Shown here piece by piece: positions 1-7,818 of a stretch of 64,000 nt of DNA (position 1 is the first letter of the stretch; each line of letters starts with the position of its first letter). The position numbers and the translations under genes were made by a program. The notes under the pieces were generated by a model. That model saw only the letters and a program-made list of their open reading frames with translations, did not search any database and had not been told where the DNA came from. The stretch is from the NCBI GenBank assembly GCA_963727545.1, contig CAVSGS010000006.1, positions 186,001 through 250,000 of the forward strand, read 5' to 3'. The DNA is from Flexifilum sp963727545. GTDB lineage: Bacteria > Chloroflexota > Anaerolineae > Aggregatilineales > Phototrophicaceae.

Positions 1-480
1 GTCCGGCTGGCGGATGGACAGATCGGCTGGATCGCGGCGACGCTGCTCGACGTCCAGCGGACCGGATCGGCGCTGCCGCAGCCGGAGCGTTATGCCAAGC
101 GCGCGGAGCAGGTGATCGATCCGGGGCAGCCGACGCGCGAACCGAGCGCTCAGCCGACCGACGTCCCGACGGGAGACACAACGGCTGAAGCCGACGCAAC
201 CGCGACGCCGACGCGGACGCCGACGCGCCGTCCCACCTCGACGGCTAGCGCTACGCCGCGCCCGACCAGCACGACCGTGGCGGCGGTGATCGCGGCGACG
301 CCGGAAACGACCGCGGAGCCGGTGGCATTCACGTTTACGCTGCCGCCGCATTCGGACGGCTATCAAGACGAGCGCTGGTATGCGCTGAATTCAGGGATCA
401 TCGCGTCGGTTTTGATCATCGGCTTCGGCACGGTGATCAACGTTGGGCGCGGGCTGCTGCGGAGAGGGCGACGCCGTTGA
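1..480 (+). CDS. SH3b-domain membrane protein, 3' part (5' end outside window)
   Basis: The frame is open from base 1, so the gene starts upstream of the window. The first residues (DGQIGWIAATLLDV) resemble the last strands of a bacterial SH3 (SH3b) domain, a module usually bound to cell-wall or protein ligands. A Thr/Pro/Ala-rich linker of about 75 residues follows, then a single membrane segment near the C-terminus (SGIIASVLIIGFGTVI) and a basic tail (RGLLRRGRRR), which predicts an extracellular N-terminus and a cytoplasmic tail. The TGA stop overlaps the TTG start of the next gene as TTGA, so the two are probably translated together. A GTG at 112 exists but lies inside the SH3-to-linker join and is an unlikely start. 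The ligand is unknown. Confidence 0.7.
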   Translation, partial: VRLADGQIGWIAATLLDVQRTGSALPQPERYAKRAEQVIDPGQPTREPSAQPTDVPTGDTTAEADATATPTRTPTRRPTSTASATPRPTSTTVAAVIAATPETTAEPVAFTFTLPPHSDGYQDERWYALNSGIIASVLIIGFGTVINVGRGLLRRGRRR

Positions 481-1121
481 ACGATCAGATCGGGTTATGG
501 ATCGGCTTTATTCTCACCTTGATGGTGTTCAGCTATCTGCTGGGCGATAACTTCCTCTACCGGCTGGCGATTTACGTGTTCGTCGGCTTGACGGCGGGGT
601 TTATCACCATCGTCACCGTCGAGAGCGTGCTGCTGCCGTGGATCAGTGTGACGCTCCAAAACGGCGACACCGGCGCTAAGCTGCTGGGCGCTATCCCGTT
701 GATCCTCGGCGTGCTGCTGCTGCTCAAAGCTGCTCCACGCTGGCATGGCTTAGGCAATTTGGCGCTCGCTTTCGTGATCGGCATTGGCGCGGCGGTCGCG
801 CTGGTCGGCGCGATCAGCGGGACGCTGCTGCCGCTCTCGAATGCGACGGCAGGCAGCGTCGGCAGCGATGCCTTGAACGGCTTTATCCTCGTGCTGGGTG
901 TCGTCTGCACCTTGATTTACTTCCAGTACATGGCGCGGCGCATCCCCGGCGACGCCACCGGCGCGACCCGGCGCGGCTTGCTGGCGCGGGCGTTCGGTGC
1001 GGTCGGGCAGGGCTTCATCGTCGTGACGCTCGGCGCGCTCTACGGTGGCGCGATTTTGTCCGGTCTGGTCGTCTTCAGCGAGCGGATCGCCTTTATCCTG
1101 TCGCGGATCGCCGGGGGCTAA
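477..1121 (+). CDS. Polytopic membrane protein of unknown function
   Basis: This 214-residue protein has about six hydrophobic segments and very few charged residues outside short loops. It starts with TTG inside the stop codon of the SH3b gene (TTGA overlap), so expression is likely coupled to it. No catalytic motif was recognised. Loop residues such as RRIPGDATGATRRG between the last helices are the only notably basic stretch and are probably cytoplasmic. Together with the upstream single-pass SH3b protein it may form a two-component envelope complex, which is inferred only from the overlap. It is followed by a family E repeat and not by another gene in close spacing, so it is probably the end of its operon. 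Confidence 0.65.
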   Translation: MNDQIGLWIGFILTLMVFSYLLGDNFLYRLAIYVFVGLTAGFITIVTVESVLLPWISVTLQNGDTGAKLLGAIPLILGVLLLLKAAPRWHGLGNLALAFVIGIGAAVALVGAISGTLLPLSNATAGSVGSDALNGFILVLGVVCTLIYFQYMARRIPGDATGATRRGLLARAFGAVGQGFIVVTLGALYGGAILSGLVVFSERIAFILSRIAGG

Positions 1122-1149
1122 GGTTATGATATGGCGTGACTCAAGACAA

Positions 1150-1231
1150 CCTCACCCCAAACAACCTTCGGTTGCCATCCCCTCTCCATGTAATGGAGAG
1201 GGGGAAGCTTCCGTAGGAAGCGGGGGTGAGG
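1150..1231. repeat. Family E interspersed repeat
   Basis: This 82 bp unit begins with CCTCACCCC and ends with the matching GGGGGTGAGG, and carries an inner CCCCTCTCC / GGAGAGGGG stem. The same ends recur throughout the window. It fills the gap between the membrane protein and the MutL-like gene. Confidence 0.7.
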
Positions 1232-1270
1232 TCAAGCGTTTGGACATCCAATCAGGACTCAGGCTCGGCT

Positions 1271-3236
1271 ATGACTGATAACTCGATCCTCGCCGTCGAT
1301 TTCGGCAACATTCATACGCGCGCCCTGCTGATCGATCTGGTCGAAGGCGTCTATCGCCTCGTCGCCGTCGCCGAGGAGCGCACGACCGGCGGCTTCCCGA
1401 TCTCCAACGTCGAGGTGGGGTTCCAGCGCATCGCGGCGCAGATCGCCAGCAACACCGGGCGGCGCTTGCTCGCCAACGATGGACGGGTGATCACGCCGGA
1501 GCAGCCGGATCGATCCGGCGTCGACGTCTTCATCGCCACCGCCAGTATCGGGCGTCCGCTGCGGACGGTGCTGATCGGCTTGACTGCCGACATGAGTATC
1601 GCCAGCGCGCAGCGGGCGGCTGCCGGGACGTACGTCAACATCGTCGACGTGCTCAGCCTCGACGACCTGCGCCCGGCGCAAGATCAACTCAACACGATCA
1701 TCCTCGCGCGCCCCGACTTGATCTTCATCGTCGGCGGCACCGAGGGCGGCGCGAAGGAGCCGGTGCTCAAGCTGGCGCGCTTGGCGCGGCTGGCGCTGCG
1801 CTTGCTCGGCACGCGCACCAACGTGCTCTACGCCGGAAACAGCGACCTCGTGCCGTCGATCACCGAGCTGTTCGAGAACGTGGCGACGATCTTCGTCGCC
1901 GACAACGTGCGCCCGACGCTCGACGGCGAGGCGCTGGCGACGGCACAGGAGCAGCTGGCGCGCGCCTTCGACTCATTCACCGAGCAGCGCGGCTTGGGCT
2001 TCGACGAGATCAGCTACATGTCACGGGTCGGCGTGCTGCCGACCGCCCAGAGCTATCACGCGATTGTCAGCTACTTGGGGCAGACGGCGACGCAGGGCGG
2101 CGTGCTGGCGCTCGACGTCGGCAGCGCCGTGAGCACGCTCTCGGCGGCGGTGAAAGGGCACACGGCGACCAGCATCCGCACCGATCTCGGCTTGGGGCAC
2201 AGCGCGCGCAGCACGATTGACGCGGTGGGCATCGACGCGGTGCGGGCGTGGCTGCCGTTCTTCGCCAGCGACAACGAAATCCTCAGCTACGCGCTCAACA
2301 AGACGATCTATCCCGGCAGCATCCCGGAAACGCAGCGCGCGCTCTACCTCGAACACGCGCTGCTGCGCGCCGCCTTGATCGGCTTGCTGCGGGCGGCGCG
2401 CCCGACGTGGACGCCGGATCAAGCGCTGGACGATTTAGGCGAACCGCTGCCCTATTTCGAGCGGATCATTGGGGCGGGCGCGGGCTTCACCGGCACCGGA
2501 CAACCGGCGATGACGGCAATGCTGCTGCTCGACGTGCTTCAGCCGGTCGGCATCGTCGATCTTCAGGTCGAACTCGACCGCGCTGATCCCGGCGCTGGGG
2601 GCGCTGGCGCGGGTCAACGCCGAGGCGGTGGTGCAGGTGCTCGACGCCAGCGGCTTGGAGCATCTGTGCACGACGGTCAACCTCTCCGGTACGCCGCGCA
2701 AGGGAAAACCGGCGCTGCAAGTCAGCGTCACCAGCATCGAGTCAGGCGAGACCGAGAAATTTACCGTGCCCGGCGGCGAGTTGTGGGTTTACCCGCTCTC
2801 GCCCGGTGTCCCGGCGCGGGTGCGGATTTCGGTGGTCGGGCGCGGCGTCAGCATCGACGGCAAGCGCCGGATCAAGCTGGACGTGGACGGCGGTAGTGCC
2901 GGTTTGGTGATCGACGCGCGCGGGCGTCCGCTGCCGCTGGCGACCAACCTCCGGGCGCTGGCGGTGCAGATCCCCGAATGGTACGCTCAAGTCACCGGCG
3001 ACCCGATCTACAGCGTGCCGACCGAGTGGCTGGTGCCGCCGCCGGTCGTCGAGCCGGACATCGACTCGGTGACGGATCGGCGGGCGGCGCAGAACGAAAG
3101 CGTGTTCTCGGTGCTCAATCAGGCGCAAGCAGCACCGGCACGCCGGTCGAGCGGGCGACTGTTCGGGCGACGGGTGAATCAACCGGTCGAGGCAGAAGAA
3201 GGCGATGACGATGACTTCCCCAGTCTACTATCCTGA
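1271..3236 (+). CDS. MutL/GlmL-family actin-like ATPase, interrupted by a +1 frameshift
   Basis: The first 435 residues carry an ASKHA-type phosphate-binding start (ILAVDFGNIHTRALLID), IVGGTEGG and YAGN motifs, and a second phosphate loop (ALDVGSAVSTLSA) typical of the glutamate mutase MutL family. At about 2579 the frame breaks: DVLQPVGIVDLQVELD is followed in the next frame by ALIPALGALARVNAEAVVQVL, so one extra C in GACCGCG explains it. The second half then runs to 3236, giving about 655 residues. No glutamate mutase subunit lies nearby, so the name reflects family and not function; related proteins in this phylum often lack the mutase. The ATG at 1271 is chosen because homology begins there. 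It overlaps the next gene by 32 bases. Confidence 0.7.
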
Positions 3237-4299
3237 GCAGCGCCACCTGCTGCCGAAGTCGACCATTCGCCGCCAGCGGATGCTGCCCGACTTCTCTAAT
3301 GGCGAGACGACCGTCAATACCGGGGCGCGCGTCTCGCTGCACGATACGATTGCGCGGGGGTCGTCGCCCGCGCCCTACGTGCTGATCGATGCGCTGGGCT
3401 TCTTCAAGCTGAAAGACCCCGACGCGATCTACGACCTGCTGCAAGTCCGGGTCGGCGATCAGGTGGACGGGGGCGACGTGATCGCCGCGCAGGGGGGGCG
3501 ACGGGGCAAGCGCTTGATCGCGCCGACCGCCGGACGGGTCGTCGAAATCGATCAGGGGCGCATCATCTTGCAGGAACTCGCGCCCTATCTGGAGCTGGAG
3601 GCGGGCTTGAACGGCAGCGTCGTCGGCGTCGAGCGCAATCGCGGCGTCGTGATCGAGGCGTTCGGGGCGGTGCTGCAAGGCGTTTGGGGCAACAATCGCC
3701 GCGTTATTGGTACGCTGCGCACCGAGCCGTCCGAAGGCATCGAGGACATCTACGGCGACGTGATCGACACCCAGTATCGCGGGGCGCTGGTCATCACCCG
3801 GCGTCCGCTGCGACAGTCAACCCTCATGATCATCGAGGATCAGGCGATCAGCGGCGTGATCGCGCCGAGTGTCGAGCCGCACTTGATCGACGCGGTGCTG
3901 CAGCTGCAAGCGGCGGTCGTCCTGACCGAAGGCTTCGGCTCGGTGCGGATGAGCACCGTCATCGCTCAATTTCTGGACGAGATGAATGGGCGGCAAGCCA
4001 TGCTCGACGCGGTGCTGCCCGCGCCGCTAGAGACGCGCCGCCCGGAAGTGATCATCAGCGTGCCGCTGGAGCCGGGCGAGCGTCCGCCACCGCCTAATCT
4101 CAATCTCGCGCTGAAAGCCGGGATGGATGTCCGTTTGACGCGGGGCAAATTCAACGGCATGGTTGGGCACATCGTCAGCTTGCCAAACGAGCCGGTTTCA
4201 TTAGACAATGGATTGCGGACTGCCTGCGCGCAGGTTGAGTTCGTCACCGGAGAAAATGCTTGGGTACCACTGGCGAACTTAGAGGTTTCTGGGTCATAA
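3205..4299 (+). CDS. Lipoyl-like/KOW-like protein paired with the MutL-type ATPase
   Basis: The protein is up to 364 residues. Residues about 75-120 (VRVGDQVDGGDVIAAQ then LIAPTAGRVVEI) resemble the beta-barrel hairpin of biotinyl/lipoyl carrier domains, although no Lys is presented in an MKM-type turn. The last 60 residues (DVRLTRGKFNGMVGHI) match the KOW pattern found in ribosomal and NusG-type proteins. The start is either ATG 3205 or ATG 3211; the AGAAGG ribosome-binding sequence is spaced better for 3211. It overlaps the ATPase gene, which predicts translational coupling and a shared complex. The function is unknown. The A+T-richer last 60 bases merge into repeat family D downstream. Confidence 0.65.
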   Translation: MTMTSPVYYPEQRHLLPKSTIRRQRMLPDFSNGETTVNTGARVSLHDTIARGSSPAPYVLIDALGFFKLKDPDAIYDLLQVRVGDQVDGGDVIAAQGGRRGKRLIAPTAGRVVEIDQGRIILQELAPYLELEAGLNGSVVGVERNRGVVIEAFGAVLQGVWGNNRRVIGTLRTEPSEGIEDIYGDVIDTQYRGALVITRRPLRQSTLMIIEDQAISGVIAPSVEPHLIDAVLQLQAAVVLTEGFGSVRMSTVIAQFLDEMNGRQAMLDAVLPAPLETRRPEVIISVPLEPGERPPPPNLNLALKAGMDVRLTRGKFNGMVGHIVSLPNEPVSLDNGLRTACAQVEFVTGENAWVPLANLEVSGS

Positions 4300-4311
4300 T
4301 ACAGAAGCGAT

Positions 4312-4432
4312 AAGCTGTTAGCTATCAGCCATCAGCTAAACCAAGTACAGGCGGCATCGAGCAGGCGGCGTCTGTAGCCAAACCGGAAGTTACTTAGTTT
4401 TTTAGCTGAAAGCTGACCGCTGAAAGCTAATC
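4312..4432. repeat. Family D repeat (AGCTGA-rich), imperfect inverted pair
   Basis: Two blocks built from AGCTGA/TCAGCT words (about 4312-4337 and 4402-4431) face each other across about 65 bases. Similar blocks recur at 15405-15445, 15603-15637 and 56766-56797. No gene is seen here. Confidence 0.55.
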
Positions 4433-4471
4433 ACTTGCTGGAATTGCGACCGCACCAGTTAGGGGGAACGA

Positions 4472-6139
4472 ATGAGCGATAGAAACGACTTCGATTTCGA
4501 AGACGATTTTCTAAGTGACGATAACGAGCCATTTGATTTCGACGACGATGAAGGGTTCCCTTCCGGACTGGGCGACGAGTTCGACACCGACATGCCCGAA
4601 ATCGAGGAAGAGGGCGAGGAGCGCGGTCCCAACCGAACCTTCGTCTTCCTCGCCGGGATCATGATCCTGCTGTTTGTCGTCGCGCTGGTCGCGGTGCTCT
4701 ACCTCGCCACGCGCCCGACCGAGCCTGACCCGATCCAACTGACCAGCCAAGCGGTCGTGGAATACAACGCCACCATCGAGTTCTACGCGCAGCAGACCTC
4801 GACTCAGAACGCGCTCAACTTCGCGCTGACGCAAACGGCTGCGGCGTGGACGCCGACGCCCGCGCCGACGGAAGTTCCGCCGACCGAGACGCTCGCGCCG
4901 ACCGACGACATGACCCAGACCATGAACGCGGTGCTGGCGATGGGCGCGCTGACGCAGACGGCGATCGCCGGACGCGCGACCGTCACGCCGACGCCGAACG
5001 CGCCGACCGAGACCGCGCTGCCGACCGAACCGCCGACAGCCGCGCCGCCCGCGCTCGATCTCCAAAGCGCCTTTGCGACGCAGGTCGCCTTTGCGACCCA
5101 GCAGGGGCAGTTCGACCAAGAATCGTTTGCCACCCGCATCGCCGCCGCGACCCAAATCGCCAACTCGCTGATGGACTCGCAGGCGGAAGTTGACCTGCGG
5201 AATCATCTGGAAAGCACGCAGTCAGCGCTGATCAACCAGTCGGCAGCGGTCGCGACTGCTATCGCCTTCATCGACAGCGAACTGCAATCGCGCAGTGCCG
5301 ACAACTTGGCGCTGGGTACGGCGCTCGCCGAAGTTATCCCCGCCGGTTTGGGCACACAAGCCGCTCTAGGCACGCCGCAGGCGATTGCCACCGTCTCCGC
5401 CCGCCAGACTCAGAGCGCGCTCGCCACGCTCGGCGCGGATTTGAGCGGTAATTCCGGGACGCCGGGAGCGTTGCTCCCGCGCGACTCGTCCACGGCTAAG
5501 CTGATGTCGGTTGGTCAGCCGCGCGCGGATCAGGCGACCCAAGTTGCCCTGCTCCCGGCGGGACAAGGCGCGAACGAAACCGCGACCGCAGCGGTCCTAG
5601 CGACCCGCGAGAGCTTCGCAACGCAAGCCGCCGTCGCCACCTACAGCGGTCTGGCGACGCAAGCGGCGGTCGCGACGCAGCAGGCGTTCAGCACGCCGCC
5701 CGCCTTTGCGACTCAAGGCGCGATTGCGACGCAGGTCGCGCTGGCGACCCGGCAGGCGTTGATCGACATGGCACTTGGCATCGTGGCGACGCCCACCCCC
5801 GGCGTCAGCGGCATCAACCTGACCGCGACCGCGATTGCTCAAGCCTTCCTGAACGCGACCCAACAGGCATTCACGCCCGGCGCAGCGACCGCGACCCTAA
5901 CGCCGATCGCCGCGCAAGCCTTCCCGACCGCCGTCACCGGACTGCCGGAAACCGGCATCTTTGACGACGTCGTCGGCGGCGGGCGCAACGGGATCGGTGT
6001 GCTGGCGCTGACCGTCGTCGGCTTGGTCGGCGTGATCTTCGTCTCGCGCCGCTTGCGCTCGGCGAACGAGCATGCCGCCGCGCACGAAGAAGCCGCCGCT
6101 GCTCCGCCGGAACCGCCGGAAAATCCCCCGACTGAGTAA
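4472..6139 (+). CDS. Double-anchored Thr/Ala/Gln-rich surface protein with LPETG motif
   Basis: The 555-residue protein begins with a very acidic cytoplasmic segment (about 55 residues rich in Asp and Glu), then a membrane helix at about 58-80 (FVFLAGIMILLFVVALVAVL). A long Thr/Pro and then Ala/Thr/Gln-rich stalk follows, with repeats of the type FATQxAxAT between about residues 190 and 460. Near the end LPETG is followed by a second hydrophobic helix (GIGVLALTVVGLVGVIFV), RRLR, and an acidic/Pro tail. LPxTG, helix, basic residues is the sortase substrate layout, but here the tail continues for about 30 residues and the N-terminus is an anchor and not a classical signal peptide. No sortase gene is in the window. 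The gene is monocistronic, with GGGGG upstream of ATG as a likely ribosome-binding site. Confidence 0.75.
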   Translation: MSDRNDFDFEDDFLSDDNEPFDFDDDEGFPSGLGDEFDTDMPEIEEEGEERGPNRTFVFLAGIMILLFVVALVAVLYLATRPTEPDPIQLTSQAVVEYNATIEFYAQQTSTQNALNFALTQTAAAWTPTPAPTEVPPTETLAPTDDMTQTMNAVLAMGALTQTAIAGRATVTPTPNAPTETALPTEPPTAAPPALDLQSAFATQVAFATQQGQFDQESFATRIAAATQIANSLMDSQAEVDLRNHLESTQSALINQSAAVATAIAFIDSELQSRSADNLALGTALAEVIPAGLGTQAALGTPQAIATVSARQTQSALATLGADLSGNSGTPGALLPRDSSTAKLMSVGQPRADQATQVALLPAGQGANETATAAVLATRESFATQAAVATYSGLATQAAVATQQAFSTPPAFATQGAIATQVALATRQALIDMALGIVATPTPGVSGINLTATAIAQAFLNATQQAFTPGAATATLTPIAAQAFPTAVTGLPETGIFDDVVGGGRNGIGVLALTVVGLVGVIFVSRRLRSANEHAAAHEEAAAAPPEPPENPPTE

Positions 6140-6190
6140 CGAGGGTTGCAGGGGCACGATATGATGTGCCCGCAATCAAGCGAACACCTT

Positions 6191-6219
6191 GTAGGGGCAG
6201 GTCTCAGACCTGCCCCTAC
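6191..6219. repeat. Family P palindrome, GCAGGTC core (terminator-like)
   Basis: The constant arms GTAGGGGC and GCCCCTAC flank an AGGTC-TCA-GACCT core. The palindrome is followed by GTTTTTATT on the plus strand, so it may act as the transcription terminator of the LPETG gene. Confidence 0.75.
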
Positions 6220-6267
6220 GTTTTTATTCCGCGATCTACACTGGCAACCTCACCCCCCGACCCCCTC

Positions 6268-6433
6268 CTGACAGGGGTAGGTTTTTAAGTTTTGTGCTGA
6301 CCTCACCCCTAAATCCCCTCTCCATTGCATGGAGAGGGGATTTTAAACACCTTCTGCGAGCTGTTTTTACCCCCTCTCTACGTAGTGGAGAGGGGGCAGG
6401 GGGTGAGGTAAATAAAATACCTACCCTTGTCAG
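6268..6433. mobile_element. Family A MITE-like element, copy A1, inserted in a family B copy
   Basis: The 166 bp element has terminal inverted repeats CTGACAGGGGTAGGT at the left and the matching ACCTACCCTTGTCAG at the right. Between them lie two CCCCTCTCC/GGAGAGGGG stems. The 11-mer CCCCCGACCCC occurs at 6254-6264 and again at 6434-6444, consistent with a target duplication inside the family B repeat that surrounds it. It has no coding capacity. Confidence 0.75.
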
Positions 6434-6530
6434 CCCCCGACCCCTCCCCGACTTCAGGGAGGGGAGAGTACCCTGTCTATTTCCGGCATAGATGATCAGG
6501 TTTTGCGATTTTTCGACACTCACCGCTCAA
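6434..6530. repeat. Family B repeat, right part (head at 6246-6267)
   Basis: CCCCTCCCCGACTTCAGGG and the following GGGGAGAGTA match the common body of family B, whose head lies on the other side of the inserted A1 element. From 6531 to 6666 only A+T-richer promoter-like sequence is seen, including TATAAC at about 6615-6620 ahead of the next gene. Confidence 0.6.
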
Positions 6531-6666
6531 ACCTGCCCCTACACGGGGAAATTTGCGCTTGAAGCCAGCCTATCCCTAACCGACGTTAGGTTTAGCGTCA
6601 TTTTCTGATCGCCTGTGGTATAACTATTGCAATCGATCTGTCGGTCAATCGAGAGTTTCGTCGTTT

Positions 6667-7188
6667 ATGCGCTTTGATACCCACCAGATCAGCGCCAGCC
6701 TTGTCCGCGAGTTACAGCGCGGACGCCCGCACGTCGAAGTCGTCGACGACGGCGGCGACCTGATCCGCGTCTCGCTCGAATCGAACGAGACCGTCCTGAT
6801 CTACCTGATCGAGAGTCCGATCAGCCTGCATGAAATCGGCAGCATCGTCAGCGCTAACACGCTGGTCGGTGCTTACACGCTGTTCATCATCTGGTCGGAT
6901 CTGCTGCCGACTCATGGGATGCGCTATCAGCCCGACGACTGGATGGCGGCGCTGCTGGCGCTGCATGGCGGCAAAATCTACGCCTATGACGCCTATTTCG
7001 GCACCGACCTGTATATCTTCCCGGTCTACTTCGAGGGCGCGGATCGCGTGGTGCGCTACGGCGGCGCGATCGACGCGACGCAGGTCGTCGGCGAGATGAT
7101 CCACACCGACTACCCGCCGATCGCCGGGGCGTGGCGGGTCGCCAACTTCGAAGCCGAGTCGACCGCAGCCGAATCAACCGATCGCTGA
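6667..7188 (+). CDS. Conserved hypothetical protein, 173 residues
   Basis: This is a soluble protein with no signal peptide or membrane helix. It has alternating hydrophobic strands and aromatic-rich segments such as YTLFIIWSDLLP and DAYFGTDLYIFPVYF, which suggest a compact alpha/beta fold, but no known motif was recognised. The acidic C-terminus (AESTAAESTDR) is probably disordered. The upstream A+T-rich stretch contains a TATAAC box and no repeat, so this is probably the first gene of a three-gene unit with the J-domain protein and the small basic protein that follow within a few bases or overlap. That neighbourhood hints at a chaperone-adaptor role, but this is inference only. Confidence 0.65.
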   Translation: MRFDTHQISASLVRELQRGRPHVEVVDDGGDLIRVSLESNETVLIYLIESPISLHEIGSIVSANTLVGAYTLFIIWSDLLPTHGMRYQPDDWMAALLALHGGKIYAYDAYFGTDLYIFPVYFEGADRVVRYGGAIDATQVVGEMIHTDYPPIAGAWRVANFEAESTAAESTDR

Positions 7189-7399
7189 CCGGGCGAATCC
7201 GGCGCTGCGCGTCTACTATCAGCGCTTGGGCATCGCCGAGACCACCGAGCGCGACCTGATCAAGCAGGCGTATCGCCGCCTTGCGCGCAAGGTGCATCCC
7301 GACCTCACCGCCGATCCGCGCGCGACCGAGCGAATGCAGCAGATCAACGAGGCATACCAGCGGATTTTAGCAGATTTGGACGGGCGGAATGGCAAATGA
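7181..7399 (+). CDS. Short J-domain (DnaJ-like) protein, start uncertain
   Basis: The frame reads YYQRLGIAETTERDLIKQ, AYRRLARKVHPDL and MQQINEAYQRIL, which covers helices I to IV of a J domain including the HPD tripeptide that stimulates DnaK ATPase. The protein is only about 65-70 residues, so it is a bare J domain without glycine-rich or zinc parts. No ATG, GTG or TTG is available in frame between the upstream stop at 7097-7099 and the domain. Translation may begin at a weak codon such as ATC 7181 or CTG 7205, or the reading frame may have been joined to the upstream gene before an indel. It overlaps the next gene by ATGA. Confidence 0.7.
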   Translation: MADRANPALRVYYQRLGIAETTERDLIKQAYRRLARKVHPDLTADPRATERMQQINEAYQRILADLDGRNGK

Positions 7400-7560
7400 A
7401 GCCTGATCTGTCTCGCGACGATCCGCGTTACCGGCGGGCGGCGCGGCTGCTGGCGCAGAAGCTCGGCGTCGATTGGCGCGATCTGCCGCCGGAGCAGGTG
7501 CTCGAATATCTGCGCAAGATCGAGATCGCGCGGGCGAAGCGCCCCAAGTCGCCGGAGTAG
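7396..7560 (+). CDS. Small basic hypothetical protein, 54 residues
   Basis: The ATG overlaps the stop of the J-domain gene as ATGA, a typical coupling signal. The 54-residue product (start MKPDLSRDDPRYRRAARLLA, end AKRPKSPE) is rich in Arg and Lys and is predicted to be mostly helical. No family was recognised. Its tight coupling to the J-domain gene suggests a joint role, for example as a partner or substrate adaptor. Confidence 0.5.
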   Translation: MKPDLSRDDPRYRRAARLLAQKLGVDWRDLPPEQVLEYLRKIEIARAKRPKSPE

Positions 7561-7582
7561 AGGGCGGTATGTTAAGCCCCAA

Positions 7583-7700
7583 GCTGACCCCACCCCCGAC
7601 CCCTCCCCGAATTCAGGGAGGGGAGAGTGCCTTCGTCCGTTTCGGGTGGGGGGAATCAGATTTGATGACTTCTCGGCTCGGCAAAATTGTTTTTAGAAGC
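7583..7700. repeat. Family B repeat, complete copy
   Basis: The unit begins GACCCCACCCCCGACCCC, contains CCCGAATTCAGGGAGGGG and the trailing motif TTCGTCCGTTTC, and ends with TGATGACTTCTCG and a TTTTTAGA stretch. The same order is seen in the copies at 27588, 51943 and, reversed, 29868 and 63370. Confidence 0.65.
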
Positions 7701-7701
7701 C

Positions 7702-7767
7702 ATCGGAAAAATCATCCTCGCTGCCGTGACAGCGCAGTTGTAGGGGCGAGGCATGCCTCGCCCCTAC
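7702..7767. repeat. Family P palindrome with AGGCATGCCT core plus conserved flank
   Basis: The palindrome itself is at 7740-7767. The 35 bases before it (AAAAATCATCCTCGCTG, CCGTGACAGCGCAGTT) reappear, reverse complemented, beside the identical palindrome at 42055-42082, so in this subfamily the mobile or duplicated unit is larger than the palindrome. Confidence 0.7.
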
Positions 7768-7818
7768 GCGAGAATTGTGGAATATTCAAATACGCTTTAC
7801 AAGCCCCTCACGCTGAGG

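Noticed and set aside
2571..2640. Programmed ribosomal frameshift in the MutL-like gene
   Set aside because: There is no slippery heptamer or downstream pseudoknot, and many unrelated genes here have similar single-base shifts.
150..4247. Long open frames on the minus strand opposite the MutL-like and LPETG genes
   Set aside because: GC-rich coding sequence opens frames on the other strand. These have biased Arg/Ala composition and no family motifs.
4312..4432. Transcription terminator made by family D words
   Set aside because: The inverted blocks are 65 bases apart, with no T-run after them, so they are listed only as a repeat.
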